A DNA stretch of 64,000 bases from Undaria pinnatifida (Eukaryota > Sar > Phaeophyceae > Laminariales > Alariaceae): positions 20,784,129 through 20,848,128 of the forward strand of contig JABAKD010000002.1 of NCBI GenBank assembly GCA_012845835.1, in the 5' to 3' direction. The translations under genes were made by a program, and so were the position numbers. The notes beneath the pieces are model-generated. The model was not told the origin of the DNA. It saw only the letters and a list, made by a program, of their open reading frames with translations, and did no database searches. Position 1 is the first letter of the stretch; each line of letters opens with the position of its first letter. Shown here one piece after another: positions 1 through 13,400 of this stretch.

Positions 1-68
1 TGATTATAGACCAAGAAGCCGGCGGCAAGGCGCCTTGGCTCTTTCGACCCCCGCCGCAGGGACGCAAG

Positions 69-3000
69 ATGGAGGCAAGCGCCCGAGCCGCCGCCCTTGA
101 GGAGAAGCTAAGAAGCGTGCGTCGGACGGAGAGAGGGACATTCCCTCCGACCTTCGCCGGCGACGCGGATTTCTCAGGTGACCCAAGACCCCGGGATCGG
201 TGGACAGATTCGGTGCGGATGAGTCCCCAGCTTCGGGCTCCCGCGAAAGGCTGTGGGTTTGGAACGACGTCGACCGTTTCAGAGGCGGAGCGCTCTGGAC
301 TGCGGCAAAGAGATGGAGAGGAAGGCGGCTTTTCAGCCGATGGCTCCGCCAGCAGAGCGGCGGGGGAGATGGGGGGCGAGATAACAGAGAGGGTAAGTAT
401 ATTGCAGCCGTGTCCCAATACCTCCGCCGTGTGCTTATCCAGAGTCAAGGAACTCGCGCAGCAGGTGCGAGTTGTGGCGCCCGTGGAGCTCGATGTGGAG
501 AGTGAGAGGCAGCAGGGGTCGCAGGAGAGTATAGACGAAACACTTTTGAGCGAGGCTCGAGAGCGGTACCATTCACCGGGCGACATTTCGTCGCCAACGT
601 CCCGCCCGACAAGCAGAGGAGGGGGTGATCGCGATCGCCAGCGCGCCCTGCATGCCACGCGAACGTCAAGAGAGGCTTGGGAGCAACCAACTCCCGGTAA
701 AATGAACGTTAATCTCAGCGCTGAGCACCAGCGGAAGCACGCGAAGCGAACGCGAAGTGTGCTTCAGTTCTTGTCGAGTAGCATCAACCGCACGGGGGGT
801 CGGGTGGGCGTCGCCGAACAGGGTTGTCGTCGGCCTTCAACAGCCCAGCCGCAGGGGAGCGCGGCAGAAAGGGCACGGGCGCAGCGCGCAAAGGGAGACG
901 TTTGCCGAAGACCTTCCACAAGTTCGGGCGTGCGAGCAAACAATCCAAATGCTTTATCACACAAGAACGAAAACAAAGAAGTGCTCAGAGATTCTGGGCA
1001 AGACGTCGTGGGCAGAAATCCTGCAATGGCAGTGGGGCTGACAAGTAGCTCCCCAGCGTCGGCGCTCGGTGATGGTGTCGTGATGATGGCACCAAACTTG
1101 ACGTTGCGGCTTGGCGTCAACTGTCCCAAGCCTTCGACAAAGAAAAGTGGCGGAGCGCGAGATCAAGGCTCTGCAAGAGTTAGAGGCGGTGCGATACCGC
1201 CGACCCAGAGGTCGGCCGCAACTGCCGCGTCAGGATTATCGAACATGACAACCGGTGCCGAGTTTTCAAGAAAACATTCCGCCGAGCGGCGACATCGACG
1301 GATGGACGACATCTTGGACGGTGTTCGTCGGATCGGGCTGCCCGAGGAGACCTCCCCGCCCCCATTCAGAAGCAATCACGGTGGTTCGGGCCTGGGGGGT
1401 GGTCAGAACTCGTCGACCGTCGAATCGTTGGAGATGGCGGGGGGAGAGCGCGAGGAGGCTGTTACTTCCGTCGTTGTCTCCACCCGCGTGCGCGAGGTTC
1501 TGTCAAGGTTCGACAGGCTTGTCAACGACGACGAGTACAACCGGGACGGGTCCACCGACCCGAACGACCAGGGGGGTAACTTTGTCGGAAACTTTATTCC
1601 CAAAGGACGCCGCCGACGAAGCGTGCGCATCGCGGCGAGGCAGGCGGCGATTAGGCACCACGAGCGGTACCGCCACGCTCAAAGATTCAACCTGACCACT
1701 TTGCAGGAAACGCAGCAGCGTAGACAGGAGGCAATGGTGGGCCTGACCGGACCGAGCGGGGAGCGCTTTGGCCCTTACAGCCTCGACGACGTACTGGACT
1801 TCCAGACGTTCGCGCATTACCTGAGCGCACAGGGCGCCGACCACATGACTTTGAGGGGGCTGATGGACAACCCTGGTATTCAGGCCGATCCGTACTCTCA
1901 CGCACTTCTACAGGAGCTCGCACGGTCGCGGGTGCTCGAGTGGAACCGAGCTCTATCGTTTGAGGAGCTCATGCAGGTACGGCGTGAGAGGCGACGCGAC
2001 TGTCTCCCTCCCCCCCCCCTCTCATCCTCCCGCCCCAAAGGTTTGCCTGCATCAAAGCCATGTTTGCGGCCCTTTCCGTGACGTGTTACGTAGAGTGATT
2101 GCGCATTTCCCCCCGATACTATACGACGGTTCGTGCTGGCATCGACATTATACTTGAGTTCCACGCTCATATCTTCTTGCATAGCACAACAAATTCCCAC
2201 GTAACGGACACCTTCGTCTTTCTGAGTCTGCGTGCAACCCCCCCCCCGCGCCTTCGTCGAGTATTGGCATCGGCAAAGTAAACCGGTATTCGTTACACAC
2301 TGTGGCTGGTAAAATCTTCGTTCTGCTCTTTCTTGACCGCAGACACAACCGGTAAGCCCCCCCCCACCAGCCTGCCCCCACCCACCCGTTTGCTACTACT
2401 TGTGTACGCGCCTTCTCACCCAAACAACACGCAGCTGGTGTTCCACTTCGCAAAGCACGACGAAATTAAACGGATGACAAGCATCATGGACATCGCCCTC
2501 CTGTTGGAGCGAGTGCGCGACGCTTTTCTCGCCGACAGGAGCTCCTTGCTGGGTGCCGATGGGGTTCTGTCTTCCCATTTTGCGAACGAGATCGACGTCA
2601 CAGTTCGGGTACGTACGTCGCCCGGCGGCGCCTGTCAACCACAGAAAAGAGACATGTTTACACAGCAGCAGTATCTATAGTAAGTGTTATTAATAATATT
2701 ACGGGGACCATAGCGATCAGGACCTCAGATAAAGACAAAAAAAACTGTAGACTACATTCCCCGGTTTTTACTAACCATATTGGGTCCTCAGGTTACTGTG
2801 CTCTCCGTACGTACTAGTCACCAGCAGCGTCTTGCATGTTAGTCCGGACAACGAATTGGTACCGTCCTGCTCCCTCCTCCATGCAACGCGCTTCACCTGC
2901 ATTCGGGGGCAACAATGTAGCGCATTGGGCACTCAGTACGTTGTGGGCTGGCAGGCCGGGACGGGTTTGTATGGAGGCACTTCCTGATGGAATAACACGG

Positions 3001-4509
3001 AGGGTACACGTAGTGCATGAACAAAAGAAGGAAAGTGAATCATTGCATCTCGTCTGTGACCTGCGACATACTGGTATATAAATATCCTGCGGAGAAACAT
3101 ACCTGTTGTCTCCACGTACTCCCAGACCGTTAAAAAACCATGTCGTACACCTCTCTTCATACACTCAACACAAGCTGTGAGTTGGATGTTAGATCTTGGT
3201 TACTGGATAATGCATCTCGGAGCTTGATTACGGGATCGATCCTGGATCTTGAACCTTGTTGATTGTTTGTCGGATACCGGGTAGGTTTATCGTTTCTTAC
3301 TTGCTAGACATTGGATTTTTACGCGTGCAGTAGACTACAGCAGCAGCAGTGCTGGTCAATATAATATACGATGGGTGAACGGGTAAATGCACTCCCCGCT
3401 GTTTCTCGGAGGGCTGTACAGCATTAGATCTACAGTAACACTACTGATGCCGTTCTTGGTGACTGATGCTATTAGGCCGGCGTATTCCGCGCGTCACATG
3501 ACATGCAGACAACCGGTGCGGACGCGTGCGGAACGTGCACGACGAAAGACCTCCACGGAATCATGGCCAGGGTGGGCTCGGATCTGTTCTCGCACGGGCT
3601 GGAAGACCTGGAAGCCTTGGCCGCGCAGTGTGGGATCGTGGACGGGTAAGAAAGCGATCGCGACCCTAAAAGCCTAGCCTCAACCCCTGTCCCTTACCCG
3701 ATGACATGTCTCCCACAATACCTCCAATGTCTGCGCCGATAACGTCCCAGATATATACCGGCAGGAAACAACCCGCGCCCGTTGGTTTCGGCCCGCGCTT
3801 GTCCACACGGGTGGACGGAACCCCCCCGTTTTTGTCAAGAAAATACTGTAGAACAAAGGTGGGCGAAAAGGCCGACCTTCTGAGCACCTTTTGAAAGATT
3901 CAATATCACACAACGTGAGGATTTTTGCCCACGCTCTGTGAGCTTGCCGTGCTTTTTGGTCGTTCGAAACGGTGCGCTTCCAAAGGCTGCCAGGTGGGAG
4001 TTTGCCGACGTCCTGTGGATTTTGTGTCATAGCTGACTTTCCAAAAGGTTCCCAGAAGATCCAGTTTTGGCCCACCTTCTACTTGTACTATGTCCACAAA
4101 ACAAGGGGATCCCGTCCACCGGTCGTGTAGTACGCTTACAGAGTGCCGGTGTCAGTGTAGTTAGTGGCGACTTTCTTCAGGTTGCTTCTGGGGACTACAG
4201 CGTTGCGGGTTGCGGTTGGTGTTGTATAGACCCTGACCTTAGCCCCAACCACGACCACCGCTCTAGATTTTTCCCGAAGGAAGATGCATCAACCCCCTAA
4301 AGTATCTCGCCTGCACCGGCACCTTCGTGCTCATTGTCTCCGTCCACTATGCGTCGTCCTATTGCTTGCTTCCGATGTCTCATTTTGCTCCGTGCTGTCG
4401 CCGAGTTCACAGGCACAAGGAGTTAACCTCGGCCGACTTGACGGCGATTATCCTCAAGCTCATCTCACTGCACCCAGCGCGTCGGAGCGGGCCGCGAGCG
4501 AATCCCTAG
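69..4509 (+). CDS. Uncharacterised protein, disordered N-terminus, four exons
   Basis: Exons are 69-1976, 2435-2608, 3509-3645 and 4413-4509, with donors GTACGG, GTACGT and GTAAGA. Phases agree (0, 0, 2) and give about 771 residues. The first ~550 residues are rich in Ser, Gly and Arg with no recognisable domain. From about residue 560 the protein becomes ordered and helical (SLDDVLDFQTF, ALLQELARSRVLEWNRALSF) and continues through all downstream exons. Exon 3 carries a Cys cluster (ADACGTCTTKDL). The frame stays open upstream of the ATG at 69 to the window edge, and an acceptor-like CCGCAG lies at 55-60, so the true start may be outside. Without the last splice, exon 3 would stop at a TAA at 3647. 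The spliced reading VDGHKELTSADL looks more natural. I recognise no family; the acidic helical C-terminus is weakly EF-hand-like but lacks a canonical loop. Confidence 0.6.
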
Positions 4510-6790
4510 CCTAGCCCCGTCTGCAACACCCCCCCCCGCCCCCGAGCGAGCACAAGCGATCCGCCGGCCTACAAAGGGGGGGCGGGCAGGCGGGCAGGAG
4601 CTACAATGGGAAAGGGCGGTACCCAGCAAGAAGCAAAATGTGGCGTCGGGGGACCATCTTCTGGGATATTCTAGCGGGTGTACTACTGATATATAGGCAT
4701 CAGCGGAATCGTGGGAGTCGTTTGCTATTTTATATCGAGACGTCCCTGACATAGGGGGTATTGGTGTAGAGGTGCAGGTGTCTGTACCTGCCCCATAGTA
4801 GCCAGCACGTAGGCTCTACGCGCTGTCAGAGGGTGACAGCGTGGATATGTTCAGCAGGGACGGGGATTTCCAAAGAGGCGTATTTTTACCCTTTTGGATA
4901 TTTTTAGCGGGTGCGGCGTTTCCATGCCTGCGCCGTTTTCAAGACCGTTATAGAGTCTTGCGGGCGGAGTGGGGAGAGGAAACAATAGCACGGCCGTTAC
5001 ATAGCGTTCGTCCAGGTACTGGTACAAGTTAATATATTTCATTGTGTGGCCGTGCGGCGTATGATAGTTACGCTTGCACGGCCCTGCCCGCCCAACTCGC
5101 CGGGGGCGTTAGAAAATCCTCACCATCGCAAAAGTTGTCCAGCCCATTCCAGTCATTTCCACCCGCCCTCCCCTCCCTCCGCATCCCGAAAAAAAAAAAC
5201 ACGGTCTACATACTGTAGAACCACTACGTCAGACTCACCACACCGCACACTGGGGATACACGTGTAACGTGATCGCACCCGCAACAACATACAAGCGAGA
5301 CGTAAAAAAGCACGAACAAAAACGAGCAAAACAATAGACGCCTCCCTGCTTGCAAACCCGGGCGCCATCCAGTTAGTATAGCATCCCAACCCTCATGCCT
5401 TGGTCGGGCCTGGGAGTCTTGGGGCAAACACGTCATCCCAACCCCTATCCCTTGGTCGGGCTTGGAATTCTTTCGGCCGGGCATGGCGCGAGCGATCGTA
5501 GCACCCCCCCCCCCCCCAATCACACCTCCCTCTGCACTAGACTGGACCACCTGACTCCTTGCGTCGCGTCAACAACGCGTGCCACAACATACAGGATTTG
5601 GATCCTGCTACAACCGCACGGGTTCGATCCCAGTTCTGGAATGGTCGGAAAGCAAAACGCAAAAACTGCATCGTCTGCTGCTGCACTAAAAACACCCCCA
5701 CATGCCTACCTACCCGCCCGGTCGCGCAAGGCCGCGCCCCCTTTGCCCGCTTCCGACATGCGACAGAAACCCCACTAATCGAGGGTGGCCGGAAGCCAAC
5801 ACTGCCGCCCCAGCCCAAAAAACAAATATTCTGCGTCATCACCATCGCTAACGAAAACGACGAGCGCGCGCATGGGCCAAAAATTATTGTTACCTTATCG
5901 TTTTCGCCAACAACACGACAACAACAACGGCTACCAAAATAAAACACCGCACACAGACTTCTGAGAGGAAAACGAAGTGCTTCAGATTGTACCCTCACCG
6001 AGCTGACACAGCTATACGTAGCAATAGTTCCTCAATTCAATGTCGTGTTTACATCACCATGGATGGCGTCGCCCGCCAACCAGGGACTATCCACCAACCA
6101 GAAGAATCCTGTAAAAAACAATGACCTATCAGACAACTGCGGGCCTAACACCATTCGATGGTACAATTGCCAGCCCGCCCCCCCCTCGAAAAACACGAGA
6201 GAGAAGCACCTCTATCCCCCCCCCTCCCCCTCCCCCTCCCCCCCCCGCCGCCGCCACCACCACTGCCTCTCGACCCCCCCAGCGCGACCTTTTCCGGAAA
6301 ACCGCGCCTCCGGCTACAGCGCCAGTCCTGCGGTCGCCAAGCCGAGCATGTCCACCCCCCGTGGAACATACCCCCCCCCCCCCCCAGCCGTACGTTTCCG
6401 AAAACAGCCCCGGCGAATAAATCTCCTCCCTTCCACCGACGTGAAGTCTTGTTCGCAGCCCAGGTCACGAAGGATGAGCCTCTCCTTATGCGCCGCGCAT
6501 TAGCCCCGCCCTGGCAATACAAGGTAAAAGGGCGTTGATCAGGGGAGGAGGGGGTGGTAGAAAATACCATGCAATGCTTCAAGACGATGCTACAAGACGC
6601 AAAACATATTTTATTGTGGATATAAAAGATGAAAGAATGGGAGGACGGGGGCAGGAAACACTATGATGTTCTGGCCAAAATATGTAAAAAAAGAGACGCC
6701 GGCGGTAAAACAAAAAACGGGGAATAACGCAATTCTGTACGATAAAAAAGGGTCGTACATACACACGGGCCACAGGTCAGGCCAGGGATG

Positions 6791-6880
6791 GACCGAACCG
6801 AACCGAACCGAACCGAACCGAACCGAACCGAACCGAACCGAACCGAACCGAACCGAACCGAACCGAACCGAACCGAACCG
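6791..6880. repeat. (ACCGA)n pentanucleotide array, about 18 copies
   Basis: Perfect tandem copies of ACCGA/AACCG run for 90 bp. On the complementary strand the unit is CGGTT. It is not a known telomere repeat unit and is internal, so it is best read as a microsatellite. Confidence 0.95.
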
Positions 6881-7091
6881 AACTGAGCCGACCGCAACCA
6901 CAAGACAAAAAAACGTCAGGCAAACTGACCGCGACCTCTCAAAGCACGCAAAGGGAGGAGGGGAGGGCGGGGTCGTCTCCTCGTACACGGAAACGCCAGA
7001 AAACCGAAAACGCACGAACAACCACGACAATGTTGGCATTAGTTCTATCGAACTTTTCGCCAAGACGCCAGTGAGAGAGCTGCAGTACGAC

Positions 7092-7121
7092 ATCAACAAC
7101 CACAACAACAACAACAACGGC

Positions 7122-7153
<32 letters not shown>

Positions 7154-7157
7154 CGGC

Positions 7158-7194
<37 letters not shown>

Positions 7195-7235
7195 TCAACG
7201 GCAACAACAACAACAACAACAACAACATCAACGGC

Positions 7236-7285
<50 letters not shown>

Positions 7286-7286
7286 C
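7092..7286. repeat. (CAA)n array with GGC and ATC interruptions
   Basis: Roughly 60 CAA/AAC triplets are interrupted by GGC and ATC triplets at irregular spacing. The resulting poly-Asn, poly-Leu and poly-Val ORFs on the two strands are products of the array. Confidence 0.95.
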
Positions 7287-7482
7287 TGCACGCATTCCCG
7301 CTAACTTGCCGCGAACAACCCCCAAAACGTGTCGTGTACGCAACGCAACCGACGAAACAACGGGGGGGAAATGCCCATGCCTCCATTCAATAAACAACTC
7401 CCCATAAACTCTAGCAGAATCACTGAGCCTCCAGCGCACGTCTCGATTGCGCTAATTCTACGCCCCTAACTTTACCTCGCTA

Positions 7483-10400
7483 TTAACATGCCACTCTCGA
7501 AAAACAACGCCGAAAAAAAAAAGTCCCGACCCTGGCGCCACAGGCAAGTAAAGCAACAAGCGCCCCTCCGGCCGTGGTCACGGCCCCAACCGGGGTTCCC
7601 TTTGGGCTCTTCACGGGGCCCCGTTGGGGCCCTCGTGGGACCCCGTTGGGGCCCCCAAGGGTCTCCGTCGGGGCCCCAACCGCGGACACACACCTAGCTC
7701 CCGCCGCCTCACCTCGCCCGCTGTCACCTCGTCCGGCACCCCTTCCTTCCCCCCTTCCCCTTGACGCTCCCCTCCCCCTCCCGCGGTCTCCTCGTCCCCT
7801 CCCGCCACCTCTGCCTTCGCCTCTTCCTCTACCGGAACCCCTCCCTTCGCCTCGCCCCCTGCCGCCACCGCCCCGGCCTCCTTCCCGGCCGCCTCTTCCG
7901 CGCCCGCGCCCTCTGCCCCCCATGGCACGCTCTGAAATAGAAATTCGCGGCGGCGGCGAGTTTTGTTTAGGAACGAGCGGTGGTGGGTGGGTGGGTGGGT
8001 GGGGTTGAGTGGGTGGGGTTGAGTGGGTGGGGTTGAATGGGTGGGGTTGAGTGGGTGGGTTGAGTGGGTGGGGTTGAGTGGGTGGGTGAGTGGGTGTGTT
8101 GGTGCGCGGGGGGGGGTAGGTAGAACTCGTGCTAATATCTCATACTAGAACACCTACAGCAGTATTCGCAGTAACACAATAGCTGGCATAATAACACTCC
8201 AAACATCGGACATAGGAGATCGCTGTTCATGACCCACGCCTTGCAGGTCGGATAGAACACCGCCGGTCTATACGGTCTGCATGGCCTACAGATCATGCCG
8301 CGGCGTGAGAGCCCGACGATCTGAACGACCTGGCGCACGTTTCGCGGGCTAAATAAGTACTACACAGATCCTGCACAACATATCATAACGACGGGTATAG
8401 GATCTGTATGATCTGTTAAGATCTAGATCGTGATCTGTCCGATGTGTGAAACATTATTAACAGTACGCAAAAATCCTCACTTTCTTTGGACAGGTCTTCC
8501 TCTTGCACCATGTCCAGCACCTCGTCCGGAATGGTGACGTACTTGATGCTATTGCCCCTCACGTACACCTCCACCATTTTGACGAACTTGTCTGCATCCT
8601 GCGCCAAAGAAAACACAAGAAACAAGAGGCGGCGAGGGGATGGGAAAGGGGCGGGGGGGGGGGGTTAAGCTCGAAAATTCCGACAATCCCCCCCCAGAAA
8701 AACTCACCAAAAATCTGAAATGCTAAATCAAAAATTCTAAATCGGATTTCCGAATCTGAAATCCGAAACTCCAGGTTGTAAGGTCTACAAGACGGCCTAA
8801 AAATCTGAACTCCGATTTCTAAATCCTACATCTGAAATACGAAAATCTACACTTGTAGCTAAGATGTTATCTGTACCTGGTACGTAAATCCGTACATTCT
8901 ACCTGTGGCTTCAATGACTGATCGATCTTAAACTCTAAGCCCTTCTATTAATATTAATACTGTATAGTTCTTAACATTTTAGTCTAAAAATACACATGCT
9001 TGCTGAGCTGAATAATACGTCGGCAGCATGCGCACGTGCGCATGTTCTGTGCTACGTTTTATTGCATGTCCTCTGCCAAATTCGATTGGCCCTAATGCAC
9101 TTCGTCGCGCCCTTCAGAACATTTTCTGACCTTGGAAGACAACAAGCACACGCCGGAAGTAAGTCGATTATTATTTTTTTTTTCTTTTCGTTTTTGTTTG
9201 ACTGTCTTCTGTCGTTTTTCTTGCGTCAACACAAGTGGAACAACTATAAACACCAAGGGCAGACAGTAGATCGAAAACCCAAAAAGGTATCTTGCTACGA
9301 CATGTTCGACATGCCATTATCATTACATGGACCCAAAAAGCGTGGCCGTGGCGGGTAATCCAGTACAGTAGTGGTCCCTCTACGAGTAGCGCCGGATGCC
9401 CGCTACAAGGCTTGTGAAATCGCTTGGCACAGATGGGAACAACCAATAATGGCGGTATGCGGGGTAGCGCCGGTTGCCTCTAATAGTGTCGATATTTCCG
9501 GCTGGCACACACCAGCACTATAGAACCACTACTGCGGTGCATGAAACCTGCTGCAGAAGAGAGACGCAAGGAAGTCAAGCTGATATATCAGCAGGAAATC
9601 GAGAGATTCGGGAGCCGTTACACTGAGTTTAGTGTAGAACACACCGTTTCCCCTCCCAAAAGACGCAAATCTGCTAAATACTGCGATAGACATGCAGCAA
9701 ATTTTCCTTATCTCACTTTTAAACGCTTTCGTACACCTCACCAAAACGACTGACCTCGAGAAAAAAAGAAACTTCAACCCCCTAAACCACCCCATGGCTT
9801 ACGTACGTAACGAAAACTACAGCATTAAAACAAGAAGGTACTCCAACGGTATTCGGCAGTTCCTGAGTCCAGGAGTCAGGAGCCGTCAGAAAATACTTGG
9901 CCCAAAATGCATTACCCCCATCGTCGCACGTCACAAACACTGCCAACAACAAAAAAACCCACCCTATTTCAAAGAACTGGCAGGCTTGCTACACGCCACG
10001 CACAGGTGCAAAAAAGAGCTCCATCCGTCCGCCCCCGCTCAACTCGCGCACGATTTAGGACTGCACCTGAAACTAGAGCAGGATCTTTGTTGCATTGGGT
10101 TTATTTATTTTCTACAGTAGTAGTACGTACCAGCTAATAAATAGCATGTTCAGGTTTCGCCCTTCGAACAGCTCTATCGGCCGACAAGGGCGAGGCACCT
10201 CAGACTCGCGGACGGTGTCGTAGGGGGGGGGAGGGAGAGAGGACCGTTAAACCGCGAGGCGATGGTTTCTGGGTGTATACAAGCCATACACCCCTACCCA
10301 TAGTATCAGTATTGTATTTTATATACATACCCTGATCCCACCCCGTTTGATTTTCGGGCTAGGTTAAGGCTTAGGCTTTTGGTCGGGTTGGGACCTGGTA

Positions 10401-13400
10401 CCAGGTATATCGTATACTACTAGCAGTATACTAAGAAGGGGTGCATGGCTTATATACACCGCTAGGAACACATATATACATTCTTTTTGTCCGAGGCGGG
10501 GACGGGCGGTACCGTTGCCCCTTACATCGTCGATTGCGAGACTTGTTGAAAACCAAGTTCCACAGGCTCGGCGTCTACAGAACCCGACGAGCTTCGCGAC
10601 AACTCGCACGGCTTGTTTCTTAGCAAGAATTCCGTCTCAAGTTGGCCGCGGTCGCCGTGCTGCAGCGGTGTTCGGGCGATGGTGTCGACCAGTCACCGCG
10701 GGCAACGCCAATTTTGTTATAAATCGGTGGTTTCAATTTCAGGTGTTGCACTGGCTGTGTTGGTTGTGGTTTTCTCCCCTATTCCATACACGAAAGCGAT
10801 GCTTATTTTTTTCCCGAAGGGCTCGCGGGAAGCAACCGACGAGTGCTCACGATGCAAAAACAACTACAAATAGGAAGGCGCAAGGGTTTCGCTGAGGGCT
10901 TGGTCGTTGCTCCCTAGACTCCAATGGGTAGGTTGCGCGGGTGGTCTTCGGGGTTCTGTATCGACGCCTACAGTAGGTCAAGCTTTTTCGGTGTTCCGGC
11001 AAAAAGTCTACCTGATACTCGCTTTTTGGGGCGAAGGCTGGACAGGCTGTATGTCGAGCACATAACCACCACCCGCCACTGCACACGACACGACATATAA
11101 TATGAACACGACATATAATATGAACACCTCACGGCGCTTCGCGCTTGGTGCAAGCAATGTCTGCCTGGTTGGTGAAAACCCGACGTGCTCCGTCCCGGAA
11201 TAGTATGGATGCGAGAGCCGATGGTCATACGACCAAGGCCACGAACAAACTGAGTACACCCCGCCCCCCCGTTCCCTGCCGACCCTACCATTACGTACTA
11301 CTACTATCATTACGCGTGCAGTAAGCTCCTACTCATTCATGCGACCTATCCCCCCTATACCCGGCCCCCTACCTTCACCGGTCATACGACTAATACTGCT
11401 AGTAGTATACTGCAACAGGATATACATAACAAACTAGTGCATGCCACAGCTGTCAGATTTCGTCCCCCTCAAAAACGGGTTTTATAGTTTCCGCGCGCAG
11501 ATGAATTAACATAATCCTCTTCACCCCTGGTACAGGCTACACTGTAGTTCTAAGGGGGGTCGCCGACCTATATCCTTAACGAGGACACGCACCCAGTATT
11601 ACGCGCCATCGGAGTATCACACACAGCATGCAAAGATGAGTTTCGACGAAATATTCGATCTCACAGCTGGAGTGTATTTTTATTTTTTACAATAATAGAG
11701 CGGAACGAGGTACGGCAGGCAGACCCAAGACAGACGCCGAGGGAAAAATGGTGGCCCGTGGGTTGCTGCATGGGTGGTATGTGGGTTGCATGCTCGACGT
11801 TTCGTTGTCAGCATACATTTTCGTCCCACCAGTCGCGAGTGCGCAATTTCCTCTGCCAATTTCTTTCGTTCGATACCTGGTATACATTTACCAAATAGGA
11901 AAATCGAGGTTCATAGTCTCGCTTTTTTTCTTCTCTTTTCTGCGCACCTCTTGGTATTGACACACTGCCTACTGCAAGCATGAGGCAGTCTTGCCTCGTT
12001 CATCTCTCCACTACCAGGTTTATACCAATACCAGGCAGTACATGCGGCAGCGTGCCTGGTTGATATAATATGATATCATACCATACGACTATCATGCGCG
12101 ATGATGCGTTTCTTACTACCGCCAGACGGTCCACGGCTAAAACCTGTCCACCCCCGCCTTGGCTGCTGTAAGGACAGCAGCAACGGCTGCTGTAAGGACA
12201 GCAGCAACGGCTGCTGTAAGGACAGCAGCACTGGCTGCTGTAAATGTGTTGAATTTGCCCAATGATCTATCCGTAGAACACTGCGCACAGCAGCAGTACG
12301 CTGCTTGCTGTTGCGGCACGAAGTAGCGACCGCGCACCATTAACCTCGGTATTCGAATACGTCTTCGTCCTATCAGTACCGCTGCTGCTGTGTTGCACAC
12401 ATCACGCCGTTTTTTATTTTCTCACCATATTCATCTCGCATACCGATACTGCTGTACAAAGCAACTTGACACCAAATACTTCGAAGCATACCAGGTACGG
12501 GTATTAGTACAAAGCTACCAGTAGGTATGAGACTAAACTGGTATTGCCTGGTACATAATACCAGGTATCATATAATACCGCCAACGGCAGCACCAAGTAC
12601 TACTGGAGAATAAAGTGTTTGCCACATTAACTCATCGCCATTATAAAGTCCGTGGTCACAGGACAGGTTCCATTACTATACTGTACCAGTACCTGGTAAC
12701 TACTGCTGTTATAAAAATATTTGTCAACGGCATTGATAGCGCTGTATTGATTGCTGCTCTCGCAGTCTGCATCCTCGCGTGATGCTGCCTCGGAACATGG
12801 ACCAGTTGGAAGATACTCCCAGTTTGGTCTCGTATGCTGGCGCAATGTTGTATGTATAATAAATTATACTGAAGTTGCTGTAATGGTATGATGGTGTGTT
12901 GTCCTGTTGCGTTATTGGTGACCCCATAGGCTACATGTCAGAGTCGAGCGGAGATCTTCTGCGTTGGGGCAACGGAAAAATCTAACTGGTAAATCCACGA
13001 CGTAAATCCCTGGTATCAACTACCTGGTACCTGGTGTATAACTCACACACAGCTTGCAAAGATGATTTTCGACGAAATCTTCGATCTCACAGCTGGAGTG
13101 TATTTTTAATTTTTCAAAATATTTGCAGCACAAGGCAGTAGTCGTGGTCCCTCATTAGTGCGGTGCTTTGCCAACTGATAATACCCGCACTAAATAGGGG
13201 CCCTGCACTATCTCGTGATAGTATCCCCGCACTGTCTCGGGATATTGCCGCCGGACTATCTCGATATCGTGCGGTACTCAGTAGGACAAGGTCGTGACAA
13301 GCAATTTTCACAGCCCTTAACTGGGGCCCCGCAGCAAAGGGTACCGCACTATACAGGACCATGATTTCATTAACAGTCAGTGATCGAACAAAAGTTGTGT

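Larger units (their letters stand above)
4510..7482. other. Intergenic region between convergent genes
   Basis: No gene is supported here. The stretch holds C-rich runs (5505-5518, 6216-6250, 6369-6382), an isolated tRNA-like B-box (GGTTCGATCCC near 5621) without a matching A-box or acceptor stem, a pentanucleotide array and a CAA-rich array. The long ORFs are products of the simple repeats. Confidence 0.5.

Noticed and set aside
3647-3649. TAA as the stop of the first gene
   Set aside because: The overlapping GGGTAAGA donor splices in phase to an open exon at 4413 that continues naturally; still possible as an alternative isoform.
5595-5650. Possible tRNA (B-box GGTTCGATCCC)
   Set aside because: No A-box at the right distance and no acceptor or anticodon stems could be drawn.
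6611-7304. Long ORFs rich in Asn, Leu or Val on both strands
   Set aside because: They translate the (CAA)n and (ACCGA)n arrays in every open frame; no complexity outside the arrays.
7978-8125. CRISPR-like or telomere-like array
   Set aside because: Units are contiguous without unique spacers, and the unit is not a telomeric motif.
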